From Nocardioides scoriae (lineage in GTDB: Bacteria > Actinomycetota > Actinomycetes > Propionibacteriales > Nocardioidaceae), in the NCBI RefSeq assembly GCF_900104965.1, contig NZ_LT629757.1:2976001-3040000 (forward strand): a stretch of 64,000 nucleotides of DNA, read 5' to 3'. A program made the translations under genes and the position numbers. Shown here in pieces: positions 31,321-40,101 of the stretch. Numbering within the stretch: position 1 is the stretch's first letter; every line of letters starts with the position of its first letter. Under the pieces are notes generated by a model that searched no databases, was not told the DNA's origin, and saw only the letters and a program-made list of their open reading frames with translations.

Positions 31321-32912
31321 GGCTAGGAAGTACCTTCTCGTCGGCACGGACGGTCGACTCGATGGAAGCGCAAGTCGTCGGCTACGTGAAGAAGGATGAG
31401 ATGTTTCCCGGGTTGGTGGACGCGTTCATCGCTGCGTGTCGAACGGGCCTGCCCGTGCACCGTCGCCCCGGGCACTCAACGTTCTCGGGTGCGCATACCG
31501 GCACCACCGTCGATGTCCTGGCTCAACGTCGGCGACTCCAAGAGGGCGTGATCCTCGAGGCCCGCAAGAAGATCAAGAACGCCATCCGCCGCGAGATCGA
31601 GGTGGAAGATGACGACGAGACCGCAGAGCTCTATCGCGGTGCGGCCGCAGAAGCGCGCGAGGAGCTGCGCTCAGCCCGCGCCGCACTCGCCCAGATCGAG
31701 GCAGACGCCAAGGTCCCAACCACAACGGGACCATTCGATGCGTTGACGCACGTCATCGTCCCCGCGATGGCCCGGCTCAAGATGAGTGGCGGCGTCCTTT
31801 CGCAGGAGGAGGTTCAAGCACTCGAGGCAATAATCCCGTCATTCTCGATGGAGCTGCGGAGCGGCAAGTGGTGGGCGATCGCGACCGTTCGGATCAACAC
31901 CGTCGAGGGGGTCGCGGACCTAGGTCCTTTCGAGTGGGCGATCTCGGGTCGCGCCCGCGGGACGGCGCGAGTGGCCGCCCAGCTCGACACCGTGCCGGAT
32001 GTTGGCGCCGCGTCGCGTCGGCGGTTGTTCGGTGACTTAGTCCGAAGCGGCAGGGTGACTGAGGACGCAGCCACGATCCTGCGCAATGCTCCGTTTGTTC
32101 AACTGCCCTACTTGGTCCTGCACTCGGTGCGGGGCGAGGAACTGCCGCAATGGATGGGCGAGGAGTGGCGGGAACCGCGGTTTGTGTCGTGGATCGTAAG
32201 CATCTACACCGACCCAAAGTTCAGGTGGATGAACAACGGCATGTACGCGACGGTGTCGTACTCACGTCAATTCGCGGCGACCTTCGCTGCGAAGCAGGAG
32301 GAGTTCACCGTCTCGGACCTCGCCGAGTGCGCACCGATTCCGCGCGCGAGCGCGTACCACCAGATGACGAGGCCGTCGTCGACGAAATACAGCAAGATAC
32401 GACCGTTCGAGCCGACACTTGAGCTCGTTGGAGTTTTGCCCACAGGCATTCACCGTCACGTGATGCGTGGATGCAAGTGCGTGTGCGGTCAGGTCGCGTC
32501 GATCGTGACGCACGTGCCCGAAGTTCCGCGCGACTTGCTGTGCGACTGCGGTCGCATGCTCGACACGGAACGGTTTGGGTTGGATGCCGCTGTGCGGTTT
32601 CCGGAGGAGTACAAACTTCTTCGCTTGCCGTTTGACGAGTGTGTGGACGAGCTGACCGATCGGGTGGCAGCTCAGCGTGACGTGCCTGGCGCCGTGGGGC
32701 GGCGGTTGATGCTGCTGAGCGACCTACTGGAAGACGGAGCGACAGACCTCCGTATTGCCACGGCCCTGGGAGGGAAGGGGACCAGCCAGAGCACGCTCCT
32801 GGGCAAGTTGGAGCAGTTTGGTTGGCTGCGACGGAGCGACACCCGGCCGGCTATCTGGACCTACACGGATGAGGGAAGAGCACAGGCCGCCCGTTTTGCG
32901 GCTGACGGCTGA
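31317..32912 (+). CDS. Partner of the serine recombinase with coiled coil, Cys clusters and winged helix
   Basis: 531 residues from GTG 31317 (GTGA overlap). Residues ~75-130 look like a coiled coil (QRRRLQEGVILEARKKIKNA, AAAEAREELRSARAALAQIE). The middle (~130-370) is alpha/beta and unassigned. Residues ~380-415 carry CKCVCGQ and LLCDCGRML, a likely zinc ribbon. The end is a winged helix (LMLLSDLLEDGATDLRIATA, STLLGKLEQFGWLRR). No whole-protein family is recognised. Translational coupling to the recombinase and the split of typical integrase accessory parts between the two suggest they work together in recombination. Confidence 0.75.
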   Translation: MRLGSTFSSARTVDSMEAQVVGYVKKDEMFPGLVDAFIAACRTGLPVHRRPGHSTFSGAHTGTTVDVLAQRRRLQEGVILEARKKIKNAIRREIEVEDDDETAELYRGAAAEAREELRSARAALAQIEADAKVPTTTGPFDALTHVIVPAMARLKMSGGVLSQEEVQALEAIIPSFSMELRSGKWWAIATVRINTVEGVADLGPFEWAISGRARGTARVAAQLDTVPDVGAASRRRLFGDLVRSGRVTEDAATILRNAPFVQLPYLVLHSVRGEELPQWMGEEWREPRFVSWIVSIYTDPKFRWMNNGMYATVSYSRQFAATFAAKQEEFTVSDLAECAPIPRASAYHQMTRPSSTKYSKIRPFEPTLELVGVLPTGIHRHVMRGCKCVCGQVASIVTHVPEVPRDLLCDCGRMLDTERFGLDAAVRFPEEYKLLRLPFDECVDELTDRVAAQRDVPGAVGRRLMLLSDLLEDGATDLRIATALGGKGTSQSTLLGKLEQFGWLRRSDTRPAIWTYTDEGRAQAARFAADG

Positions 32913-33177
32913 TCGGCCCGGCACTACGGAGATGGTGACGGTCGTCGATCTAGGGATCACTGAGCACGCGATGTGCCCGACTTCGCCTGGGCCCGTTCGC
33001 CACCGCACTACCTGTTGCCCTGGCTACTTCACGCAGCCGCCGGAGCCGTTGACGATGCCGCGGGTGCCGTCTGTCGACGGGGTCGCGCCCATGACGAACG
33101 GGTCCTTCGACAGCTTGACGTCGTTGGGGTTCTTCATCTCCGCCGCCCACCCGCGTGCCTCCCTCGCTTGCCGGACT

Positions 33178-33546
33178 TCACTGGCCAGTCGCTCCTTCGC
33201 TCCTCCCACTCGGTCTCGCCAAGCGGCCAGTAGTCACTGAGGCCGGGGTCACGTTGTGAACTCTCGCGGGAGACAACGAGCCTCCAAGAGTGGAGGCGAG
33301 CGGGGTAATGGTGTTGACGTACTCGGCGACCTTGTCCTCGCGGGTGTTGCTCCGGGTCCAGACCCGCAGCCCGGTGCCCTGGACCTCGTAGTGCCCGCTG
33401 AGGCGGGTATCGGAGTAGGCGGGGTTGAAGTCGCCCGGTACCGAGATGGTGCTTGAGGCGGCCTGCGCGGGTCCGGCCAGGGCGAGGGCGGCGGTCGCGG
33501 CGGCGCCGAGGGCGGTACCGATGCGGGTCAGGGGTCGTGCGCTCAT
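33178..33546 (-). CDS. Small secreted protein, possibly frameshifted
   Basis: 122 residues from ATG 33546, with AGGAG six bases upstream. The signal peptide is clear (TRIGTALGAAATAALALAGP, AQAASST). The mature part has strand-rich sequence (SGHYEVQGTGLRVWTR, KVAEYVNTITPLASTLGG). After about residue 100 the translation turns Arg/Ser-rich. A different minus-strand frame continues protein-like to 33024 (GGAKERLASEVRQAREARGW, DPFVMGATPSTDGTRG), so a frameshift near 33210-33240 may have truncated a longer protein. No family recognised. Between 32913 and 33023 nothing is supported. Confidence 0.55.
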   Translation of the reverse strand: MSARPLTRIGTALGAAATAALALAGPAQAASSTISVPGDFNPAYSDTRLSGHYEVQGTGLRVWTRSNTREDKVAEYVNTITPLASTLGGSLSPARVHNVTPASVTTGRLARPSGRSEGATGQ

Positions 33547-33910
33547 GCGGGCTCCTGTGGTGAGGTCCCGACGCCCCGACGAGGGCGTTGGGGGATGACG
33601 GCAACCCCCCGGGAAGTAGTCGCAGCACGCGAACGCACGTCGGGGGTCGCCCAGGGCGCGGCGCCGACCGCTAGACCGGGTTTCCGTCCCTCGGGCATTC
33701 CTGTCTCAGGGTGGGGCCGGGGGGTTACCCGCGTGCTACGGGGCCGCCGCCCATGCACTGCAGGAGTTGTTCGCGGCCGGCCTGGTCACGTGGGGGTGTG
33801 CGACGACTCATGAGCGCACGTCGCGGGACAAGCCGTCCTGCCCGCCGTCGCGGCAGGCGTGGGCAAGGTCAACTGGGTGTCAGTCGAACACATGTTCTAA
33901 CCTGCGACAG
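33547..33910. other. Intergenic region without a supported gene
   Basis: GC-rich, with frames on both strands but no motif. The first ~50 bases are the leader of the minus-strand secreted protein gene. No RNA gene or strong hairpin seen. Confidence 0.4.
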
Positions 33911-34129
33911 GTGTCACGCCAGCCCTCGTTCCACGTCTTGGTGGACACGACAGGGAAGTGGTCGCTTCCTGCGCCGGGGATGCTGCTGGCGTGGCGTCAC
34001 AAGGGTCGGCGCGGTTGGGAGGCGTGGGTCGTCCGCGTCGAGTCGTACCCCACGGGGACGGGATCCGAGGTGCTCGTGTCGCAGTCATGGGTGCCGACGG
34101 CATTGGTGCGCCCGGCCGAGGAGTCCTAG
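33911..34129 (+). CDS. Short protein of the 'PG-LL-W' actinobacterial type
   Basis: 72 residues if started at GTG 33911; longer in-frame starts exist. The sequence SLPAPGMLLAWRHKGRRGWE, AWVVRVESYP and VLVSQSWVPTALVRP resembles small actinobacterial proteins of pattern 'PGLLLEWRR--GGW-A-VVYV...V-WVPA--LRP', often found in mobile DNA next to integrases. I recall the pattern but not a family name. It is a single strand-rich domain, probably cytosolic. No function is known. Confidence 0.45.
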   Translation: MSRQPSFHVLVDTTGKWSLPAPGMLLAWRHKGRRGWEAWVVRVESYPTGTGSEVLVSQSWVPTALVRPAEES

Positions 34130-34290
34130 GAGGCGCGGCCTCGGTCGGCGGCGTGAGGTGGACTGCCACGACGGCTGGGCGACAGAGGTGGGGTGGGCCG
34201 GGGGGTCATCAGCTCCGAACACGCGTCCCAGACAGGGGCGCAGGTCTGGGTGCAGCATGCACACTTTCCTTCTGCGGACGGAGGCGACGA

Positions 34291-34620
34291 GTGGACAATG
34301 ACAGGGTCATCTGGGTCAGCGGCGGCGGCCAGGCGGGGTACTACGGCTGTTCGCACCAGGGGTGCGGTCGCAAGGCCCGCAACGTCGACAACTGGGGCCG
34401 CTCACCTGACCTTCTCTTCGACGACCACATGTGCTGCGGGCGGTCCTTGCACGACGGAAACCATGAGTACCGCGAACGCGAGCGTGAACAAGCGGACCGG
34501 TTCGCGAGGGGACGAGCGTCGACGAACAGGGCCCGGGCTCGCGGCCGCAGCGAACCTGAGGGTCTCGTTCATGTGCTGGTTAGCTCGGTTGTTCGGCGAC
34601 TCCTGGGCATAAGGCGTTGA
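34291..34620 (+). CDS. Hypothetical protein with Cys/His cluster
   Basis: 109 residues from GTG 34291, supported by GGAGG seven bases upstream. Residues ~10-55 hold YYGCSHQGCGRKARNVDNWG and LLFDDHMCCGRSLHDGNHEY: C-x4-C and CC-x-x-x-H clusters suited to zinc binding. A charged helix follows (EREREQADRFARGRA). The C-terminal end is Arg/Val-rich and may be read-through of a damaged 3' end. Function is unknown; a DNA-binding accessory protein is possible. It lies 51 bases upstream of the abortive-infection gene. Confidence 0.5.
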   Translation: MDNDRVIWVSGGGQAGYYGCSHQGCGRKARNVDNWGRSPDLLFDDHMCCGRSLHDGNHEYREREREQADRFARGRASTNRARARGRSEPEGLVHVLVSSVVRRLLGIRR

Positions 34621-34671
34621 GACCTCGACCGCTGATCCCGGCCGGCTGGACGGCACCGTGAGAGTTGAACC

Positions 34672-35499
34672 ATGGCTACGGTGAAGCTCACTCACCCACT
34701 CGCCTCTAGCCTCGCGCAGTGTTTCTACGGTTACGGCCGCCCGACCGGTGCCGCCATTGATCGCTACTTCAAGCGTCTGCAGGCCCCGTGGGATGTCGCG
34801 GAAGGTGCGTCGAACAAGGAGGAGCGCGTCGAGGCCCTGCTGGCCTGGGTCGGCAACAACTGCCCGGACCGGATCAGTGAAACTGTGAACTGGATGGTCT
34901 ACGACCTCCACCGCGGTGGACACCTTGATCCAGGTCAGGACGAGGTCTACGTCGGCAACTCGATGGCAAGGAACCTCACCGCCCAGCTCGCCAAGCAGGG
35001 CCTGCAGGTTGGCGACGACGGGGAACTGCGCGAGATAACGCCGTTGGCCGCCGGCTCGCTGCCGGCAAGCAGAAGCCACGTACGCGCCGAGATCTCGCGT
35101 CTGCAGCGCAGTCACGAAGACCCCGCAGCGCTACTGGGTCACACTAAGGACCTCCTTGAGACTGTTGCCAAGACCGTCATCCACGAGACGGGCGGCGCCG
35201 TCGATGACCGACTCGACTACCCGCAACTGCTCCGGAAGGCACGAGAAGTCCTCCCCCTCATGCCTACTGACCTCGAACCGGCGTCACGAGCGGGCAAGGC
35301 GATGGAACGCTTCATCAACGGACTCTGGACCATGGCCAACTCAGTCAATGAACTCCGGAACGCCGCTGGAACCGGTCACGGGCGGCTGACTACGGGGCCC
35401 TTTGGGACCGCGCATCCTCGAGCCGTTGCCGACGCTGCCGTCGCCCTGGCGCGACTCTGGCTCGAGCTCCTCGATCAGCAGGCGGAGGGCGAACCGTGA
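34672..35499 (+). CDS. Abortive-infection family protein (Abi_C, HEPN-type C-terminus)
   Basis: 275 residues from ATG 34672. The C-terminal ~90 residues carry the Abi_C signature FINGLWTMANSVNELRNAAG directly followed by TGHGR, where 'N-x-x-RN-x-x-GTGHGR' is the HEPN-like RNase motif of AbiJ/Abi_C proteins. An RN pair and a downstream His are present. The N-terminal part is helical (YRYFKRLQ-like, EERVEALLAWVGNNCPD, QLAKQGLQVGDDGEL). Members stop phage growth by cleaving RNA on infection. No clear partner gene is adjacent, and AbiJ acts alone, so it may be an active standalone defence gene. The frame is intact. Confidence 0.8.
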   Translation: MATVKLTHPLASSLAQCFYGYGRPTGAAIDRYFKRLQAPWDVAEGASNKEERVEALLAWVGNNCPDRISETVNWMVYDLHRGGHLDPGQDEVYVGNSMARNLTAQLAKQGLQVGDDGELREITPLAAGSLPASRSHVRAEISRLQRSHEDPAALLGHTKDLLETVAKTVIHETGGAVDDRLDYPQLLRKAREVLPLMPTDLEPASRAGKAMERFINGLWTMANSVNELRNAAGTGHGRLTTGPFGTAHPRAVADAAVALARLWLELLDQQAEGEP

Positions 35500-36051
35500 C
35501 CGAAGGGCTCAGGTTGAGCGGAGCCATGGGGCAGCTGGTGTGCTGGAACTGTTAGGTGGCGGTAGGTCGGGACTTGACTCGGGCCAAGGCTGCCCCCGGG
35601 CCCAGGTTGGGTTGGGGCTCCGGATGCGCGCGTGCCCGTGTCATCCGGCCGTCGCAACCTGGTGCCGCAGCGGAACGGGAAGCGGGCGATTGGGGGGTGC
35701 GGTGCCCGCCCCGGGTTGGCGCGTTCTCCTGCGCGGTCGGCGGGTTCTCGCCGACCTCCTACACGGCCGCATGGTGCCCGACGGTCGGGTACCGAGTTCT
35801 CGGCAAATACCGGGCCCGGCGCCGCGAGCGCAGCTTCCGCGAAGTGCGCCTAGGTGCTGCCCCTCCACGGGTCGTGACGTGTCTGGCGGGCGGCGGTCCA
35901 TCCAGGGCTGTCGCCCGTTCGCGACGGTCGCAGTCCCCATCCGGGGCTCTCGACACCAGGGGCCGCGCTGACGGCAGGGTTGCTCCTTGCAGCTCGCACC
36001 TTCTGGTCATCGCCAGCATTGGGGTAGGTCCAGTGGTTGGCGTCCTTCGGC
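35500..36051. other. Intergenic region without a supported gene
   Basis: Overlapping frames on both strands have Arg/Pro/Gly-rich translations without motifs. No RNA gene recognised. The end carries the leader of the three-gene AbrB/recombinase operon. Confidence 0.4.
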
Positions 36052-36435
36052 ATGACGACCTTCCGTACCCTGCGTCCGCGCGACGACTGGGCCGATCTGG
36101 GGTCGAGGGTCGACCAGTGGCTGGACAGACGGCTGGGCATCGGCGGGCGAACAGAGGACGAAGCCCGCGCCAAGTTCGACCTCGTCGGCCGCGACGTGCC
36201 CGTTGCCGATCTGATCGACCAAGTGCAGCGCGAGCGCGAGAGGCTGTTGCGTGACGGGACCACCCGGCCGGAGCTGTGGGTCTCAACCATCGGTCAGCTC
36301 ACCCTGCTGGAAGCCCTCGAGGGGCTTAGCCCTCTTGCGTTCGACGCCTGGCGAGCGCTGACTGAAGGCGGCGCCGACATGCTGGACACGGCACGTGCCG
36401 TCCGCGACGCGACCACATCGTCAGAGTTCAGCTGA
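36052..36435 (+). CDS. Hypothetical protein, first gene of the AbrB-recombinase operon
   Basis: 127 residues from ATG 36052; TTG 36037 is an alternative. It is helical and charged (DDWADLGSRVDQWLDRRLGI, ADLIDQVQRERERLLRDGTT, SPLAFDAWRALTEGGADML). No domain recognised. The next gene starts nine bases after its stop, so the three genes probably form one unit. A small accessory protein for the recombinase is possible by position only. Confidence 0.55.
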   Translation: MTTFRTLRPRDDWADLGSRVDQWLDRRLGIGGRTEDEARAKFDLVGRDVPVADLIDQVQRERERLLRDGTTRPELWVSTIGQLTLLEALEGLSPLAFDAWRALTEGGADMLDTARAVRDATTSSEFS

Positions 36436-36444
36436 GTTGATTGC

Positions 36445-37176
36445 GTGAGTCCGGCCGACCTGGAGGTTCGTGCGCAAGGGCCTGAATTGCAGGTTTGCCC
36501 AAGCTGTGGCAGTCCGACACACGCGAAGCAGCATCCCGTCACACCTCTCGTGACGCTGAGGCTGGGGGCGCAGCTCCGCGTCCGGCGAGGAGCCGTCGGT
36601 TCGGTTGGTGATTGGTTGTCGGATCTAGGGCGTTCCGGACCGGTCCTGGACATGAGTACAAACCACGCGTTGGCGGAGCGGTTCGCGGAACTGTCCGGAC
36701 GCCCTGTTCCCGACCTCGTTCTGCCCACGAAGGTCTTTTCTGCCTCTACCGGCATGCGCCAGCCGACAGTCCCACCGCTGGTCGACCTCTTCGCTCAAGC
36801 AGCTGAAGGACGCACGTCCGACCTGGTGGGAACTCAGCCTGTGCTCGACGCCACCTCGCGCATCAGCCTCGGAAAGGCCGCAGCTGCGATGGGGTGGGAC
36901 GCAGGCGCCGCGCTGTCCGTGCGCATAGAGGGGTCTCGGGTGCTGCTGAGCCGCAGCGACGAACCGGGCGACGCATCGGGTGGCGGCCGGCCTGCAACCA
37001 GCATCTGTGCCCGCCTGGACTCGCAGCGACGCCTAACGCTGACGCCCGGGGCGAAGTTCGCGCTCGGTGTCGCGCCTGGGGCGCAGGTTCAAGTCATCGC
37101 CGACCCTCTGCGTGGCAATGTCATGTTTGTCTCGCTAGCCCGTGCGCTGAAGCTGCTTATGGAGGGCCCGGAGTGA
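36445..37176 (+). CDS. Tandem AbrB-like domain protein with N-terminal zinc-finger-like motif
   Basis: 243 residues from GTG 36445. The N-terminus has VCPSCGSPTHAKQH, a C-x2-C...H-x-x-x-H cluster. Two swapped-hairpin-type segments follow in the C-terminal half: LDATSRISLGKAAAAMGWDA with SVRIEGSRVLLSRS (residues ~135-170), and LDSQRRLTLTPGAKFALGVA with VQVIADPLRGNVMFVS (~190-235). Both start 'LD--R-I/L-L---' like AbrB/SpoVT hairpins. The protein probably binds DNA. It overlaps the recombinase gene by four bases (GTGA), so it may act as a recombination regulator or accessory factor. No exact family is named. Confidence 0.65.
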   Translation: MSPADLEVRAQGPELQVCPSCGSPTHAKQHPVTPLVTLRLGAQLRVRRGAVGSVGDWLSDLGRSGPVLDMSTNHALAERFAELSGRPVPDLVLPTKVFSASTGMRQPTVPPLVDLFAQAAEGRTSDLVGTQPVLDATSRISLGKAAAAMGWDAGAALSVRIEGSRVLLSRSDEPGDASGGGRPATSICARLDSQRRLTLTPGAKFALGVAPGAQVQVIADPLRGNVMFVSLARALKLLMEGPE

Positions 37177-38396
37177 GCAGCGACAAGGCGTCCGCGCTCG
37201 CCGGGATGCTGCGCGTGGGCGAGTTCACGATGGATGACCTGCGTCAGGCCGCCGAGCGGGCCGGCCTGGAGGACGCACCTGGCAACCAAGGTGATGGGCT
37301 CACCGTCGCGCAGTTCTACGACACCGTCAGGCGAGCAGCGCTACATGCGAACGCAGACGAAGAACGCGGCGGTGGCACATTCCGTACCTACGAGCCGTAC
37401 TTCCGCCTGTTCGTCGAGGGCTACCCCTACGCCAACCGCAGGCAGACCCGAAGTAGCGGCCAACCGACCGGCCAGACCTCGACCCCGGCACAGGTGCCGG
37501 TGGAGGAGAAGTTGTTCGCCGGCTGCGGCCACATGCAACTCGCTGACGTGCGTTTCAGCGACGTAGACGAGGCGGCGAAGTGGGCGTTCCGGCGAGCCCG
37601 GCTGGACCACGAATGGAAGAACTGGCGACGAGAGGACCAGGGGCGTCGGCCCCGCGAGCACGGCCAGAGCGGTGCGCGGACCTCGTTCCACAACGCCGTG
37701 CGGTTCTTCTTCGCCCAGGCCGTGAAGAACAACCTGTTGCCCGCGTCCGCGGACCCCACCGACCATCTGACGCGCCCTGCCCGCAGCGACGGCTCACGCC
37801 GCGCGTTCACCGAACCCGAGCTCGTCGAACTGCACCGCGTCGCGGCGACCAGCGGCAACGACCCGGAGCTCGCCAGGCTGCTCGTAGACACCGTGCTCGT
37901 GACCGGCGCCCGCCGCGAGGGCCTCCTCAACCTCAACCTGGGGCGGCTAAACCCGGCTCGGTGCACGGTGTTCCTGCACGAGAAGGGCGACAAGGGCTGC
38001 GAGCAGCCCATCACCGGCGAGCTACTGCAACGGTTGACCGACTTCGCGCACTCACGCGGAGCCAGCCGCTTCAGCGACCCCGTGTTCTGCCAGAAGCCGA
38101 AGGCCGGTCAGACGCAGCCAGTGCGCGTCACCAGTCGGTGCATCGACAGCGTGAACAGTCGGCTGCAGAAGCACGTTCCGTGGGCAGACGACCTCGGTGT
38201 CACCCTCCACTGGTTCCGTCACCACGCGGTCACCCAGGTACAGCGCATCGCCGGCGACGCCGTCGCAGCCCGGTTCGCGCGCCACTCGGCGAGCGGCGTG
38301 ACGTTGAAGTACTCGAAGGCCTCCGGCGAGGAGGTGTGTCAGGCGATGTCCATCATGACCGGATGGGTCCACCCACTCGCCTGCGGCGGTTGGTGA
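37173..38396 (+). CDS. Tyrosine recombinase (phage-integrase family)
   Basis: 407 residues from GTG 37173 (GTGA overlap). The N-terminal part (~1-220) is a core-binding region with WKNWRREDQGR and SFHNAVRFFFAQAVKNNLLP. The catalytic domain has every expected residue: Arg in VTGARREGLLNLNLGRL, Lys in LHEKGDKGCEQP, HxxR as HWFRHHAVT, His in FARHSASG and the nucleophile Tyr in VTLKYSKAS. It should be active. It lies 6.4 kb inside the tRNA-Leu gene end, and tRNA 3' ends are classic targets, so it may be the island's integrase or belong to a nested element. The long frame upstream of 37173 is read-through of another frame and is not used. Confidence 0.9.
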   Translation: MSSDKASALAGMLRVGEFTMDDLRQAAERAGLEDAPGNQGDGLTVAQFYDTVRRAALHANADEERGGGTFRTYEPYFRLFVEGYPYANRRQTRSSGQPTGQTSTPAQVPVEEKLFAGCGHMQLADVRFSDVDEAAKWAFRRARLDHEWKNWRREDQGRRPREHGQSGARTSFHNAVRFFFAQAVKNNLLPASADPTDHLTRPARSDGSRRAFTEPELVELHRVAATSGNDPELARLLVDTVLVTGARREGLLNLNLGRLNPARCTVFLHEKGDKGCEQPITGELLQRLTDFAHSRGASRFSDPVFCQKPKAGQTQPVRVTSRCIDSVNSRLQKHVPWADDLGVTLHWFRHHAVTQVQRIAGDAVAARFARHSASGVTLKYSKASGEEVCQAMSIMTGWVHPLACGGW

Positions 38397-38838
38397 GCGG
38401 CAGCGGCTACGCCCCTCGCCTGCAGCCCGGCCGGCGCACGAGAACGAACGGGCTGCCCACCGGGGCCTGGATCAACACCGCCGTGTTTGCCGACGGCGAT
38501 GTCTACCAACGCACTCCGCCTCTCGGCAGCGGCCTATCCGGCAGCGAATGAGGGTGGATGGTGGGTTATCTAGCCCTTCTGTCACTGCGTTGCCCTGCGG
38601 CGTGGGCACGCTGACGTTGCGCGCACCCGGCGGGTCCGCCGACGTCCGTGGATTCTGCCGAAGGCCGCCGCCAGTCGTACCGGTCCGCCGCCGCGCCCGC
38701 TGCCCGTCTTGCGGGGCCCACCTGACGGCCGACTCTCCGGTTCGGTCCCCGAGGTCTGTTGCAGGGGGACGGGGCCATCCTGGGCCAGGCCATTGGGGAA
38801 CCTGCCTGAGCAGCTGAACCCGGCAACCTGCCACGTCA
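38397..38838. other. Intergenic region with possible zinc-finger fragment
   Basis: A plus-strand stretch near 38690-38740 reads RARCPSCGAHLTADSP, which looks like part of a zinc ribbon but has no start or rest of gene. Otherwise no feature is supported. Confidence 0.35.
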
Positions 38839-39405
38839 CTACTCGAGCTCGTAGGAGGCCTTGCCGATGGGGTCAGTCAGGCCATCTGTCGCAACCAGGT
38901 CCACCGGAGTCTTCAGGTCGTCAAGCTCATAAGCGATCGCGCTCTCAACGGTTCCGCCCTTCTTGATGGTCTCCATCTGGCTTTCCAGGAACCGGTCATC
39001 CGGAAGCGAGCCCACCTCCAGCTGGTTCTCCGCATCCGGGTTGTTGTCCTGATAGGCGATGAAGTTCGCGATGAAACTCAACGGGTCAGTTTTCTGACCA
39101 GAGACGTTCGTGGTCTTGTAGTAGAACGCGATCACCGGCTTGGTGCCGTACTCGTTGCCCCTCTGCCCCGCCTTGATCACCTTGTGGCGCGTGACCTGGA
39201 TCTTCAAGTCCGGGGTCGTGAGCACACCATCCTTGAAGGTCGGGGCGTCCTTGCCGGCTGAATCGTCGGCGCCGTCGCCTTCCTGCGGCGAGAACGTCTG
39301 CGAGGAACTGTCGTTCTCCGCGTCGTTGCTGGCAGTGCCACACGCGGTCAGCGCGAATGTGAGCACGCTCGAGGCGCAGACAAGCGAGATCAGTGATTTC
39401 TGCAT
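38839..39405 (-). CDS. DUF5067-type lipoprotein
   Basis: 188 residues from ATG 39405 (GGAAAG upstream). The lipobox is ALTACGT after a short signal peptide. A Ser/Asp-rich linker (~25-55) leads to a domain with IQVTRHKVIKAGQRGNEYGT, KPVIAFYYKTTNVSGQKTDP, and the C-terminal AYELDDLKTPVDLVATD. This is the immunoglobulin-like DUF5067 pattern of surface lipoproteins (DUF4352-related). It is exported and membrane-anchored; the function is unknown. It sits alone on the minus strand with nothing operon-like next to it. The lower-GC codon use compared with neighbours hints at transfer from a lower-GC donor. Confidence 0.82.
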   Translation of the reverse strand: MQKSLISLVCASSVLTFALTACGTASNDAENDSSSQTFSPQEGDGADDSAGKDAPTFKDGVLTTPDLKIQVTRHKVIKAGQRGNEYGTKPVIAFYYKTTNVSGQKTDPLSFIANFIAYQDNNPDAENQLEVGSLPDDRFLESQMETIKKGGTVESAIAYELDDLKTPVDLVATDGLTDPIGKASYELE

Positions 39406-40101
39406 GGGCTTTCCATTCTCTTGTTGCGCACGTTGGCGCTCACCCGGGAACGGGTCACACTAGCCAGGCGCGAACGTTGCAGGCTCGCAACCGCGCGGCG
39501 TCCCACGGGACGGCGGCCAGCGGAACTGCTCGGGTCCGATGCGCCGCTGCGCCACAAGATGACGCCTGGTGCCGTGACGCTACCGAGAGGACCGAGCAAC
39601 GGATTGGTGCGTTGACGTCGGTGGGGCGTCCGCGCGGCCCCAGGGCGAACGGTTGCAGCGGCCCGTCGGATCAAGACCGTGGCGACATGAACGTTCTTGC
39701 GACCGGAGCAACTGAGGGCCCTGCTTGCCGAGCGGTTCGTACGGCCTCCGGTGCTTGGTCAAGGAGTCCCAGTGGGCGGGATCCGACCCGACGGGCGGTT
39801 CCGGTGGGAGCGCGTGACGAGGCGATGATGATGGAGCGAGATCCCGTGATGGTGTCTCAGTCGAGAACTGCGTTTGGTCGACTCTCTCAGAACGTTTTCG
39901 GTCATTGTCTGACCCGACGGCTGAGCAGTTGGCCTCCATCTGTGAGGAACTGGCGCAGCGTGAGGTGGCTATCCCGAAAGACGGCGTCTTGTCTGGACCA
40001 GACCACCTACGGCCCTGACGCCCACCGGTCCCCTCCTGGAGCGCACTTTGTGCTCCAGTTGTCCCCATTCGCCACCACAGATCGCAACGGGGGACAGGCA
40101 C
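39406..40101. other. Intergenic region with possible gene debris
   Basis: A plus-strand frame at about 39895-40020 reads RFRSLSDPTAEQLASICEEL, then AQREVAIPKDGVLSGPDHLR and a stop. It is protein-like but has no clear start or domain, so I do not call a gene. The last ~100 bases form the leader of the large secreted protein. Confidence 0.35.

Noticed and set aside
3008-33546. Frameshifts as sequencing errors
   Set aside because: Possible for single sites, but breaks cluster in mobile or defence-type genes of the island while all core genes from 45 kb on are intact, which fits real decay better. Read data would settle it.
34660-34672. Short match (GAGTTGAACC) to the tRNA-Leu T-arm region as a possible second attachment site
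   Set aside because: About ten bases only, with no extension on either side. A similar short match near 26600 also fails. Not enough for an att repeat.
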